From assembly GCF_902167145.1 (NCBI RefSeq), contig NC_050097.1, positions 41,896,095 to 41,960,094 on the forward strand: a stretch of DNA of 64,000 nucleotides. Direction: 5' to 3'. The position numbers and the translations under genes were made by a program. Every line of letters starts with the position of its first letter. Positions within the stretch are counted from its first letter, which is position 1. Under the pieces are notes generated by a model that worked only from the letters and a program-made list of their open reading frames with translations, ran no database searches and was not told the DNA's origin. This document shows, piece by piece, positions 1 through 9,075 of this stretch. This DNA is from Zea mays. Its lineage: Eukaryota > Streptophyta > Magnoliopsida > Poales > Poaceae.

Positions 1-705
1 AGCAGATATCAATATATGAAGCATATATAATCTGCAGAACGCAAAACAGTAAGGAGATAATTGATCATACCCTCCCATGCGCTCTGAGGATCCAGATCCT
101 TGTTCCAGCTTCTCTTGTCATGTCGCCAGGAAGAAGAAGATGTTTTGGGCAGTCGCGTAGACGCTCCCCAAAAACCTAATTGTCGATCCCCCGTGCAAGG
201 TCTCGAACGACAAGGGTTTTAGAGGCACCTGTCCTCTCGCTGCTCTGTGCGCGCAGAGTCATGAGATGGAAATACCCTCACTTGCGGCTGGACTGTGACT
301 CTGAAATGGTTCTGCTCTCGTGTACCAAGTGCCAGGGGTTCTCCTCTACTTAACCTCTCGCGGAGGGAAGCTGAAGTAGAAGGGTCTCGCATGCGGCTGA
401 TGAAGAGACGGGCAACTGAAAGGTTTAACCCAGAGTTGAAACTCTCGCGATTAATGAGTGCTAAAAGTTAACATAATCACACCACGCCCGCGCGCTGCTC
501 GCCACGCCACGCCCGGCCGGCGGCGCGCGCGCGCGTGGCACGCCCTTGTCCGTTTCTTGACTTATCAAATTAAGTGGAATAATTCCCACCATATAAGTCA
601 AGCCAACGACCCTTAGACTTTCAATATGGTACTATTGGTATTCTCCACCATTACACACCATAGAGTTTATTCAATAAATGGGCCAAGCCCATAAAAGATC
701 CAACA
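1..705 (-). repeat. 3' LTR of copia element F (partial, cut by window edge)
   Basis: Read on the minus strand the LTR begins at 705 with TGTTGGATC, directly after a purine-rich tract (706-719). Its far end lies outside the window, so the length is at least 705 bp. A GC-rich patch around 485-545 is a run of alternating CG and GC steps. Confidence 0.8.
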
Positions 706-1274
706 ATCCCTACCAAACTCTAGGGTTTGTAATGATGAAGTATCAGGATCACAATCCTTTGATATACCAGTGTTTCGATGGAGACTGTTAAGTTGAACAT
801 CCATCTAGAATAAGAGTTTCACCCATTCACAACTGAACAATGGACTAAGCCTTGAATTGACAGTTTTGTGCGAAGTGAGATTCACTCAAATCCTTTGCTG
901 ATACTAGGCTGCAAAAGGGCATCCCCGCAGTTTAGAAGCATATAAGTCACACTTCAGTGCCTTTCATGAGTATTTATGGAGTACCCAAGTCCCATAGGTT
1001 GTGACCAGCAATCTGACTCATATAGGTGTATTCCTCAGAAGATGTTCTGTAGGACAACATCTCACCTTTATAAGACTCTTGGAATACATTAAGGTAAATA
1101 CCATCCTGCCTTTATAGATAGAAAAGATGTGCATCAGAAATGAGTTAAAGAAGGGTCACAATCTACTCCTAGCTTGTTTCTCCACTCTACTTCACAGGAT
1201 CTCCGATCACATAGAGCAGGTTACCACTAGAGTAGATTTCACATGGGTCTCATACCCATTTCTCTCGATGCACT
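706..1274 (-). other. 3' untranslated internal region and polypurine tract of element F
   Basis: This stretch lies between the pol stop codon of F and its 3' LTR. It has no open frame of note. The plus-strand primer site is the purine-rich tract at 706-719 on the minus strand (GAGTTTGGTAGGGA), abutting the LTR. Confidence 0.75.
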
Positions 1275-1404
1275 TTATTTCACATTGCGTGACAGACCCT
1301 TAGTGAATTGATCTGCCAGATTATTAGATGTGTGGACATAATCCACCGTTATAACTCCGGAGTTTTTCAGCTTTCTGACAGATTTCAATCTCCTCTTAAC
1401 ATGC
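1275..1404 (-). pseudogene. copia pol of F: C-terminus of RNase H
   Basis: Translated on the minus strand this segment ends a copia-type RNase H with the motif series VDYVHTSNNLADQFTKGL and a TAA stop at 1275-1277. The NLAD.FTKGL signature is typical of the end of copia pol. The reading frame arrives from 4596-5152 across the solo LTR: the codon interrupted by the insertion is restored when one CATGC copy is removed. The whole pol gene is broken elsewhere, so it cannot give a full product. Confidence 0.88.
1400..1404. repeat. Target-site duplication CATGC of the solo LTR (partner 4596-4600)
   Basis: CATGC occurs directly before the TG start at 1405 and directly after the CA end at 4595. It marks the insertion of the solo LTR into RNase H coding sequence of F. 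Confidence 0.93.
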
Positions 1405-4400
1405 TGTCACACCCGGGTTTTAGGGGTCCAAAGCCCAGGCACGAACATAATCACCAGGTGTGCTGGGACCAAGTCTCACACATATGATGAATCATGGCAC
1501 AGGATCGAATGTCACATCTTTATATATAACAGGAGTTCTATACAAAATAAATAATTACATTATAAGGAGACAACGGTCCAGCAACCCAAAGTTGACTGGG
1601 AGACGACGGCCTAGACCTCTCACGAACACATCGCAGCATCCTCCATGCGCCTCATCCTGTGGTACCTGTTCTTGACCTGTGGGGGGTGTGAGACAGCAAG
1701 AGTGAGCTCACATACGTTCATCGCTCAACAAGTTGTGGGGAATAATGTGCATGAACTCACCAAAGGTGGGAGCTCACGTGAAGTGTAAGGCTTACCAAAG
1801 AGGATGGTTAGAGCTGAGCATTGCTTTTAAAGTTGGTCAAAATTTTATTAGCAGTTACTAAGTATATGTAAATACCAACCCAATTAAGTAGTAGAACAAA
1901 AGTAACAACATCACCTGCGATGCAATGCATATGACAAATTGAATTTAGTTCCATAAATTAATCATGTGAGGGTCCGAGCCGCTCATGACCGTGACCACGG
2001 CTAGTATACCAGTTTTACACTCTGCAGAGGTTGCGCATCTTTACCCACAAGTCATGTTACCCATCTGCCAAGGGATCGCGACTTCCCATACACCTCTACC
2101 GAGGAGTCGAGGCAGGGTAACACTACGAGGCCTTTACAAAGTTCCACTAGCTTCAGAAAACCCGCTACAGTTTATAGGAAGCTCCAATGCAGGAATCCCT
2201 TGCAGGACCGCCATCGCAGCAAAATCCTCCCGAGGGCCTCCCTACACTGACCACTCCCCTACTGCCCTTGCCCCTTTCGGGTAAGGTAGTCCTCCACTAG
2301 CTTTCCTAATTAATCAGCCAAGGGCGTCCCATTAAACCCTTGTGGTAGCACTGTTTTCCCGGGTGGTCGCTCCATGTTCCAATTAACATAATGATCTTAT
2401 CATGAATGATAAATAACAACGGATAACAAAAGTATAATCATGAGTAATGTATCTTCATACCCAAAACCACATAAAGCACTAGCAAGTACTACCCAAAAAG
2501 TTCAGTGGTAACAAGGTATAAAGATAATCAAACTAGGGTAACCTATTGGGTCCCATCAAAATTAACCTATGCAGATCATTATGATTAATCAGAACATGGC
2601 TGGGTAAAAAGAAGTGATCAAGGGCACAACTTGCCTGGGACTTGAGATTCCAGGTACCAGGATGATCTTCAGATGACTCGTGACCTCACTGCTAGTCGTA
2701 GCAATACAGACAAACATTGTATAGGCAAAATTAACATTACACCAAACATATATGCAAAATACATATTAATAATCTACACATTGAAATAAGATCAGAGGAA
2801 CAGAAATTATTAATTTTGGAGTTATAGATTTTAAGTTATGGATTTTCCAAAGATTCTATGTGCTTAGTACAAAATTAATTAAGATAACAATTTTAATGTG
2901 ACTTTTATGTCAAAACAATGGTACCAAATGATAAGCAATGATTTTATAAAATTATAGGAATTGGAATGAATTAATTTGGACTAAATATGCATTTTCTATG
3001 AATTAAACAAATTCTAGCATTTATTTTTGCATACAAATCATTTTCTAATTCCTTTTTCTAGATTTTATAATTCTCTGGACTGGGCCTCAATTACAGGAAA
3101 ATCCAGGGGTCTCTGCGCAAATTACCTAAGACACAGAGAACAGTTCCACTGGACGGCGGGTTTATTCTGCGAAAACAGGGGGTCTCTTTACAAAGATTGC
3201 CACGGTGATGGGGTACGGGCGAGTCTCGGCCGTCCGATTTAAAACTGGCGGCCCAGATTACATCTACGCTTCCCCCGAACCGGTACGGAGCAGGATCCGC
3301 ACGATTCTAAATCAACGACTATGGTTTAATGAAGCCCAGATCCGATCCCCACCATCGGATCGCCAATCGACGGTTGTGGGATGACGCGTCGAACCGGTAT
3401 CCCGTTCTAATCTGATCCGCACGCGCTAGATCCAACGGCAGAGGACACGCCCCTAACCACCCGACGGCTGCCGAGCGGAGGTGCCCCGGCCACGGCGGAG
3501 CCCTCGCCGGCGCCATCCAATTCTACCGCCCCGGCCGCGCATAATGGCCAATACCGCGTGAAAAATGAAATTAAAGGCTGGGTGATCACGTAGGGGGCGT
3601 CTCACCGATCAACACGCCCACGGTCAGCCCCGCCGTGCACCAGAGACGACCATCGACCCGATCAACAGCACTTCCGCGGTCCAGACGCCCAGATGGTCGT
3701 GCGGCCGCCCTGCCCCTTCCTTTTCTCACAGCTCACGGTGACGGTGGTTCACGGGATGCGCGCGCATGTGCACGGACGGGTAGGAGGGGGTGCTAGATAA
3801 GTGCACGCGTGGCCGGAAGGTCCGAGAAGTAGGCGCGAGCTGGTCAATTCCGGGGAAATCGCGGCGGTGGTTGTGGGGTGTTCACAGCTCGCGGATGAAC
3901 CTGACGGGTGGGGGCCACGGTTCAGTGGAGGCGCGAGCGCGAGGGTGTCAGCCCGCGGGTCCACGCGTAAGCGAGCGCAAAAGCACGAGCGCGCCCAACC
4001 CTGAGACCGAACAACGGGCCCCGCGTGGAAGTGAGCACGGTGAGCGAGAGAGGCTGGCCAGTGGGTCCCGCGAGGTAGCTGGCCAAGCCCGCGTGCGCTG
4101 CAGTTGGTAATGGGCCTCGTGGAGGGAAAGTGCACCCTGGGCCGGAAATGAAGCAGTCGGCCCATGTAGCCCTTTTATCCTTTTTCTTTTTATTTTTCTG
4201 TTTTCTTTCTTCTTCTCTTCTAGGTTTAAATTTGAATTTGAATTTAGTTTCAAAGCTTGTGCAAATTTGTTATCAAATCATATTATGGAATGAAAATACA
4301 AACTTTAGAAATATATTTATATTATTTATATTTATATCATTTCACTTCTTACTATCAAACCCTAATTTTCAATTTAGGATTTAATCCAATTTCTAGCCCT

Positions 4401-4595
4401 TTTATATTATTATTATTTTTTTTATTTAATGCACAAACATATAAAACTCCAACGAGATGCACTTTGTTTTATTTTAGTGTCATTGGTTAAATTTAATCAC
4501 TCTTAATTTTATGTATGCTCTTTTCATGATGCAAATAAGGCACATACAATAGGGAATTCACTCTTTATTCCTTGTAAACAATTTTGAGTGTTACA
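1405..4595 (-). mobile_element. Solo LTR of a Del/Tekay-type gypsy element (Xilon/Prem1-like)
   Basis: The 3191-bp unit begins TGTCACACCCGGG and ends GAGTGTTACA, so on the minus strand it reads TGTAACACTC...CCCGGGTGTGACA, the end pattern of plant Del/Tekay chromovirus LTRs. It is flanked by a perfect 5-bp CATGC duplication. No PBS, gag or pol adjoins it, so it is the product of recombination between two LTRs. The middle (about 2800-3060) is AT-rich and 3240-4130 is strongly GC-rich. Open frames across the GC-rich part are chance. The family name is from memory of the ends and of the 3.2-kb length and should be taken as tentative; the solo-LTR status is firm. Confidence 0.88.
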
Positions 4596-5152
4596 CATGC
4601 CTTGTAGACTTCATGTTATTCCTAGAACTGTTAACCTTTGTAATCACAGTTTGGTTGTCACAGTTCATGGAAATAGTCGGTATCGGTTTTCAACTACTGG
4701 TAAATCCAATAGGAAATCACGAAGCCAGTCGGCCTCAGCCCCAGCAGTGTCTAATGTTGCGAGTTCTGCTTCCATTGTAGACTTCGTTAAGATAGTCTGC
4801 TTGCAAGACTTCTAGGAAACAGTGCCACCTCCAAACAGAAACACATATCCGCTTGTGGCATAAAGCTCATCAGCATCAGAAATCCAGTTGGCATCACAAT
4901 AGCCTTCCAGCACCTTTGGGTTTCCAATATAATGAATATCGTATGTTATAGTACCTTTCAAATACCGCAACACTCTCTCAAGAGCACGCCAGTGATCATC
5001 TCCTAGTTTCGATACAAACCGACTCAACTTACTCACAGCATAAGAGATGTCTGGCCTTGTTGCACTTGCAAGGTACATGAGCGAGCCAATGATCTGGGAG
5101 TATGTCAATTGATCCCTTGCTATTCTCCGATTTTTTCTCAATAGCATACTAG
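4596..5152 (-). pseudogene. copia pol of F: RT C-terminus to RNase H
   Basis: The minus-strand translation contains the copia landmarks QIIGSLMYLASATRPDI, RYLKGT and YCDANW (the first RNase H aspartate region), followed by the region around MNCDNQ. Two lesions are visible: the tryptophan expected after GTVS is TAG (near 4810-4815), and a one-base change near 4680-4695 shifts the frame before CDNQ. The upstream end is fused to element A at 5153. Only remnants of a catalytic protein are encoded. Confidence 0.9.
5148..5152. repeat. Target-site duplication ACTAG of element A (partner 63624-63628)
   Basis: ACTAG stands immediately before the TG of the A 5' LTR and immediately after the CA end of its 3' LTR at 63623. 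It proves that the copia pieces at both window ends were once contiguous. Confidence 0.93.
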
Positions 5153-5726
5153 TGTCGGGGACCATAATTAGGGGTACCGCCAAGACTCCTAAAATCGGCT
5201 GGTAACCACCATCAGCACAAAGCTGTAGAGACCTGATGGGCGCAATACAGGTCAAAGCTCATCCACTCAAGGGACACGATCTCGCCTCGCCCGAGCCCAG
5301 CCTCGGGCAGGAACAGTAGACCCAGGTGGATTCACGCCTCGCCCGAGGGCCTCCTCAAGCAATGGGCGCACCTTCGACTCGCCCGAGGCCCAACCCGGGC
5401 AGACTTCGCGGAGAAGCAACCTTGGCCAGATCGCCTCGCCAACCGACCGGATCGCAGGAGCATTCAATGCAAGGATCGCCTGACACCTTATCCTGACACA
5501 CGTTCCACAGTCGACAGGGCCGAAGTGACCGCAGTCACTTTGCCCCTCCACTGACTGACCTGACAGGAAAACAGCGCCGCCTGCCCTGCTCCGACTGCTG
5601 TGCCACCCGCCAGGGTGAGGCTGACAGCCGCCGAGTCCAGCCTCGGGCGCCATAGGAAGCTTCGCCTCGCCCGACCCCTGGGCTCGGCCTCCGCCTCGAC
5701 CTCGGAAGACGATCTCCGCCTCGCCC
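5153..5726 (+). repeat. 5' LTR of element A, first part
   Basis: This is the beginning of the A 5' LTR, matching 62241 onward. It stops at 5726 where B is inserted and resumes at 49429. Confidence 0.92.
5722..5726. repeat. Target-site duplication CGCCC of element B (partner 49424-49428)
   Basis: CGCCC flanks the ends of B on both sides. The site lies inside a repeated CGCCCGACC-type unit of the A LTR. Confidence 0.92.
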
Positions 5727-6355
5727 TGTCGGTGTTTTGGGTCCGACCGCACACTCGGGGTTGCCCCTCAAGGTGTTTTAGGAGTAGGACGGTGTCGCCG
5801 ACTGTAGCTAAATGGTTCGTGCCGGATGCAAAGGGAACAATGGACAGTGTTTACAGGTTCAAGCCGCTTTGAGATGCGTAACACCCTATGTCCTGGTGAG
5901 AATGCTTTATGTGGTGGATTACAAGGGAGCTCTCTAACGCTAGAGCGTAGAGAGTTGGGGTGGATGGCTGAGTAGTGGGATCGATCGATCTGAAGGGGTG
6001 CCCCCTAGGCCTTATATATTCGACCGTGAGGCAATACATGCAGATGAGATAACAAACTGCACCTAAGAGATAGTGAACTGATTGAGTCTATCTTCCTATA
6101 GTTCTGCCGACTTATCTTTGCCTGGTTCCGTTGTACGGGGCTCCAGCGCGGGAAAGTCGGATCTTCTGTTGTGGTTGCTTGCTCAACGTTGTTGGGCCGT
6201 CCGGGCTTGCACCGATCCGGCCTTATGTCAATCTTCTTTACTGATCGTTCCTCCCCAGGCCCATGAAGGAGTGACCTTACGATTTATTGGGCCCTTGGGC
6301 CTTTCGTGAGGTCTTTTATCCTTCCAGTGGACCCGGGGGATATCTGTCCCCCACA
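5727..6355 (-). repeat. 3' LTR of element B
   Basis: The 629-bp LTR reads TGTCGGTGTT...TCCCCCACA on the plus strand, so its element-sense start is TGTGGGGGACAG at 6355. It matches 48795-49423 along its whole length with about 20 substitutions and no length change. The polypurine tract (GATCTGGGGCT on the minus strand) adjoins at 6356-6366. Confidence 0.92.
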
Positions 6356-7459
6356 AGCCCCAGATCTTTGGGTTGATTTTGAGATAATCGGCCCAAAGAT
6401 CCTAGGTCCAGCTTGCGGTCTTCGTTTATGACAAGAAATGCTTTCCGGGTAGTTTGGTAAAAACGATTTCTTACTGTCTCCTTCTGCTTTGATCACTTGA
6501 AAACTGGAGCTTTGTCTCACACTCGTGCCTTGGAGATCGACATTTCGTATTGCAGGACCCTGAACTCCATTGGGTGCACCGGAGGTGCACCCAATGGGTG
6601 TAGCCCCCGAGCTTCGAGTGGATTTTTGAAAATAATCCACTCGAAGGTCTTCATCAGAAATCATTTTTATTTTCCACTTGCACTCTTGTTGGAGGTCAGC
6701 CTTGCCTTTAATCTTGCCATATGCTTTAGAAGTTGGCATTGTCTTGACTTGAAATGGTGATTCATGGGGTGCACCGGAGGTGCACCCAATGGGTGTAGCC
6801 CCCGAGCTTCGAGTGGATTTTTGAAAATAATCCACTCGAAGGTCTTCATTTCGTGTTCTTTTGCTGAGGGTCATCCTTTCTTTTTCCGAATGCCTTAGAG
6901 GTCAGCATTATGTCATCGATATTATGCTTTAGAGGTCAGCATTGTTTTGTCTTTGAGGCCGAGTTCGTGATCTGCCCGTATCTTGCTAGGTGGTGCAATT
7001 TATTTGATCTGCGACTGATTGGACGTTCGATGGACGTCCCCTGGCTAGTCTTCATGTCGCTTCTGTCGGTCAGATTTTGTACTTCCCTGGCTATATTTGG
7101 CTTTCCTTTGATCCTTACTGATATCTCATTTTTGTCTTGAGGTATTCATTGCATGCCCTGCATGGATGTGACGGTTTTGAAAAATATACTAATAATTCCT
7201 GGGCGTCCCCCCCAATGGGTGTGGGCAAGGGACGGCTTGGTACGATGAGTGTTTTAGCCGGCTGCTTCTGAGTAGTAATGTGATGTGACGGCGGGTGTAA
7301 TCATATCGCCCACGCAGTTGACTGGAGTCCCAATGGGTGTTGCGTTGCGTGAAACGGCGTCAGTCGCCTGACGTATCTTCAGACGGGTTGAAGCGTATAT
7401 TGAATATTTTGCGACTGTTCAGTGACCGTGGTAGGAGGTGAGCGGTTACCTTCTTCTTC
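6356..7459 (-). other. 3' noncoding region of element B with a duplicated hairpin block
   Basis: No credible gene is present. A block of about 83 bp occurs twice, at about 6572-6654 and 6768-6850, nearly identical. Each copy has a perfect or near-perfect inverted repeat around CACC-GGA-GGTG (6569-6595 is 12 bp by 12 bp with a 3-base loop), then a GTAGCCCCCGAGC tract, then a second inverted repeat of CGAGTGGATT type. The phrase CCCAATGGGTGT recurs near 7212 and 7330. The end of this stretch leads into the TATA box of the small antisense gene. Confidence 0.7.
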
Positions 7460-7467
7460 TATAAATA
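7460..7467 (+). promoter_or_regulatory. TATA box of the small antisense gene in B
   Basis: TATAAATA lies 87 bp upstream of the ATG at 7547, in an otherwise pyrimidine-rich leader. This is inside the element but on the strand opposite to gag-pol, so it would drive antisense transcription away from the 3' LTR. Confidence 0.6.
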
Positions 7468-7546
7468 GTGCCTTTGCCTCTCTGGTTTTTTCACATCTCT
7501 TGCTGTTCTCCGCTGCTTGCTTTCTTCTTCTCCCTTCCTTTCCACC

Positions 7547-7989
7547 ATGGGTAAGAGTAACAAACGCAAGCGCGAGCCGACTCCTCCATCGGAGGACTTT
7601 GGCGACTCGGAATACTCGGAGGAGGAGTTCTCCTCCAAGTCTGAGGGGTCTCCGGCTCCCGTCTCTCCCCCGGCGTCGTCTGACGATTCAGACGACTCCC
7701 AGGGCTTGCCGTGGAGGTCTGGACTTATATCCGGGCCGTCGAGCGTTACGGGCTCGAGGGCTCGGATGAGTCGGAGTACTCCTCGGACGAGGAGGACTCT
7801 TCGGACTCGTCCGAGGAGGGCGGCGGCGGCGATGGCGGGGACGACGACGACGACGGAGGCGACGGTGACGACGGCGATGATGGCGGCAGCAGGGGCGGCA
7901 ACGGCGGCGGCAAGGGCGGCCACGGCGGCAGTAGCAGGGGCAGCAACGGCGGCGGCAACAGCAAGGGCAGCAACAAGGCCAGCGGCTAG
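7547..7989 (+). pseudogene. Small antisense gene of B: acidic Ser/Asp/Gly-rich protein, frameshifted
   Basis: The start ATG has an ideal context (CCACCATGGG) and a TATA box 87 bp upstream. The first frame reads a basic start (MGKSNKRKREP) and then an acidic Ser/Glu/Asp region; near 7700 the sensible frame shifts by one base into VEVWTYIRAVERYGLEG, followed by runs of Ser/Asp/Glu and a Gly/Asp/Ser/Asn-rich tail ending at TAG 7987-7989. Joined it would be about 147 residues. I do not recognise a family. The strand is opposite to gag-pol. The combination of promoter, strong start context and biased amino-acid use suggests a real transcribed gene of the element that has since lost one base. It could alternatively be only a transcript with no stable product. 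Confidence 0.55.
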
Positions 7990-8081
7990 ATGCCACTGGT
8001 CTTTAGATGTTAGTATAGGTTAGAAGTAGTATAATGAAATAATGTAGTAATATTTAGTAGTGTAGAGTAGTATAGTGTAGC

Positions 8082-8123
<42 letters not shown>
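8082..8123 (+). repeat. (TAG)n microsatellite, about 14 units
   Basis: An uninterrupted run of TAG/GTA trinucleotides follows imperfect TAG-rich sequence from about 8044. It sits just downstream of the small antisense gene. Confidence 0.9.
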
Positions 8124-8124
<1 letters not shown>

Positions 8125-8399
8125 CAGTAGGGAAGTATCAACTCATAATGAGTTGATTTGTAAGTACTGTAACTTCCCTTAATGAAGAATAATTTCGTCT
8201 CCTTTTCATAGTCAATTGATCTCTGTCGTGATATTTATTGTTTGTGATGTTCTCTATCTGTTATGCTTGTGTCATAACTTGAAGTTCTCGAATCGTTCCT
8301 CCGTTTGCCTTATCTGTGAATTCGATTCCTCTGGCTGAGTATCTCGGTCATCATATCGTCGCTTTTAGGGGTGATGGCCAAGTCATTATTGTCAACATT

Positions 8400-8935
8400 T
8401 ATGCTTCTGAAATAGCGTCTGAATGATGACGAAGCCACGTAAGCGTCGGAATGACTGATGACCACGTCGGCGCTCTTAGAGGTAACAGCCGAGTGACTTA
8501 TGACGACGTCGGCGTTTTAGAGATAACCGCCGAGCGACTGACGATGACGTCGGCGTTTTAGAGATAACTGCCGAGTGACTTGAAGACGACATCAGAGTTT
8601 TAGAGATAACTGCCGAGCGACTGAAGACGACGTCGGTGTTTTAGAGATAACTGCCGAGTGAATGATGGTAACGTCGGCGTTTTAGAAATAACAGCTGAGT
8701 TAGAATGGGCTGCATCGGCCACTTTGAGGATAATAGCTGAGTGATGATGTGGCATACTGGTGCTTTAGAAGTAACCGCCGAGTGATGACATGGCACGCCG
8801 GTGTTTTAGAAGTAACCGCCGGGTGATGACATGGCATGCCGGTCTTTTAGAAGTAACCGCCGGGTGATGACATGGCACGCCGGTGTTTTTTTAGAAGTAA
8901 CCGCCGGGTGATGACTGGGCGCTTTTTGGAAACGG
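8400..8935 (+). repeat. Degenerate 41-45 bp tandem array upstream of the large antisense gene of B
   Basis: About a dozen units share a core of GTCGGCGTTTTAGAGATAAC followed by a GCCGAGTGACTGA-type tail. Two subtypes are visible: the first half has GATGACGTCGG, the second half (from about 8745) has GATGACATGGCACGCCGG with GAAGTAACCGCC. The array ends about 140 bp before the ATG at 9076. Confidence 0.8.
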
Positions 8936-9075
8936 TATCTGACCCAGGAAAATCCCATATGTATTGCGTTTTCAGCCGCCTCTGCTTTCCGTGCCCTAGT
9001 TCTTGCTTTCCTGCCTCCAGATTTTATCTGTCCTTTTGCAATTCTGCTCCCGCTCTGTTCATCGTTGGAGTTGAG

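Larger units (their letters stand above)
1..5152 (-). mobile_element. Ty1/copia element F, left (3') part, outermost host of the nest
   Basis: This minus-strand copia element runs off the left edge. From right to left it shows RT/RNase H coding sequence, a 3' untranslated stretch with a polypurine tract, and a 3' LTR. It is cut by a solo LTR at 1405-4595 and by element A at 5153. The other side of A (63624-64000) carries the upstream part of the same RT on the same strand, and the protein frame joins across the ACTAG duplication, so both pieces are one element. It is a dead copy: one tryptophan codon has become TAG and there is a frameshift in RNase H. I do not recognise the family name. Confidence 0.9.
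7990..9075 (+). other. Spacer between the two antisense genes of B, repeat-rich
   Basis: No gene is seen. It contains a (TAG)n microsatellite (8082-8123) and, from about 8400 to 8935, a degenerate tandem array of 41-45 bp units. It probably holds the 3' end of the small antisense gene and the upstream region of the larger one. Confidence 0.65.

Noticed and set aside
1985..2284. 99-codon open frame in the solo LTR
   Set aside because: LTR sequence; no codon bias, domain or promoter.
3749..4253. Overlapping open frames of 67-138 codons in the solo LTR
   Set aside because: GC-rich LTR sequence with frames on both strands, no start context, no domain.
7459..7923. 154-codon minus-strand frame rich in Ala/Val opposite the small antisense gene of B
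   Set aside because: Complement of a GGC/GAC-repeat; the plus frame has TATA, start context and a plausible protein.
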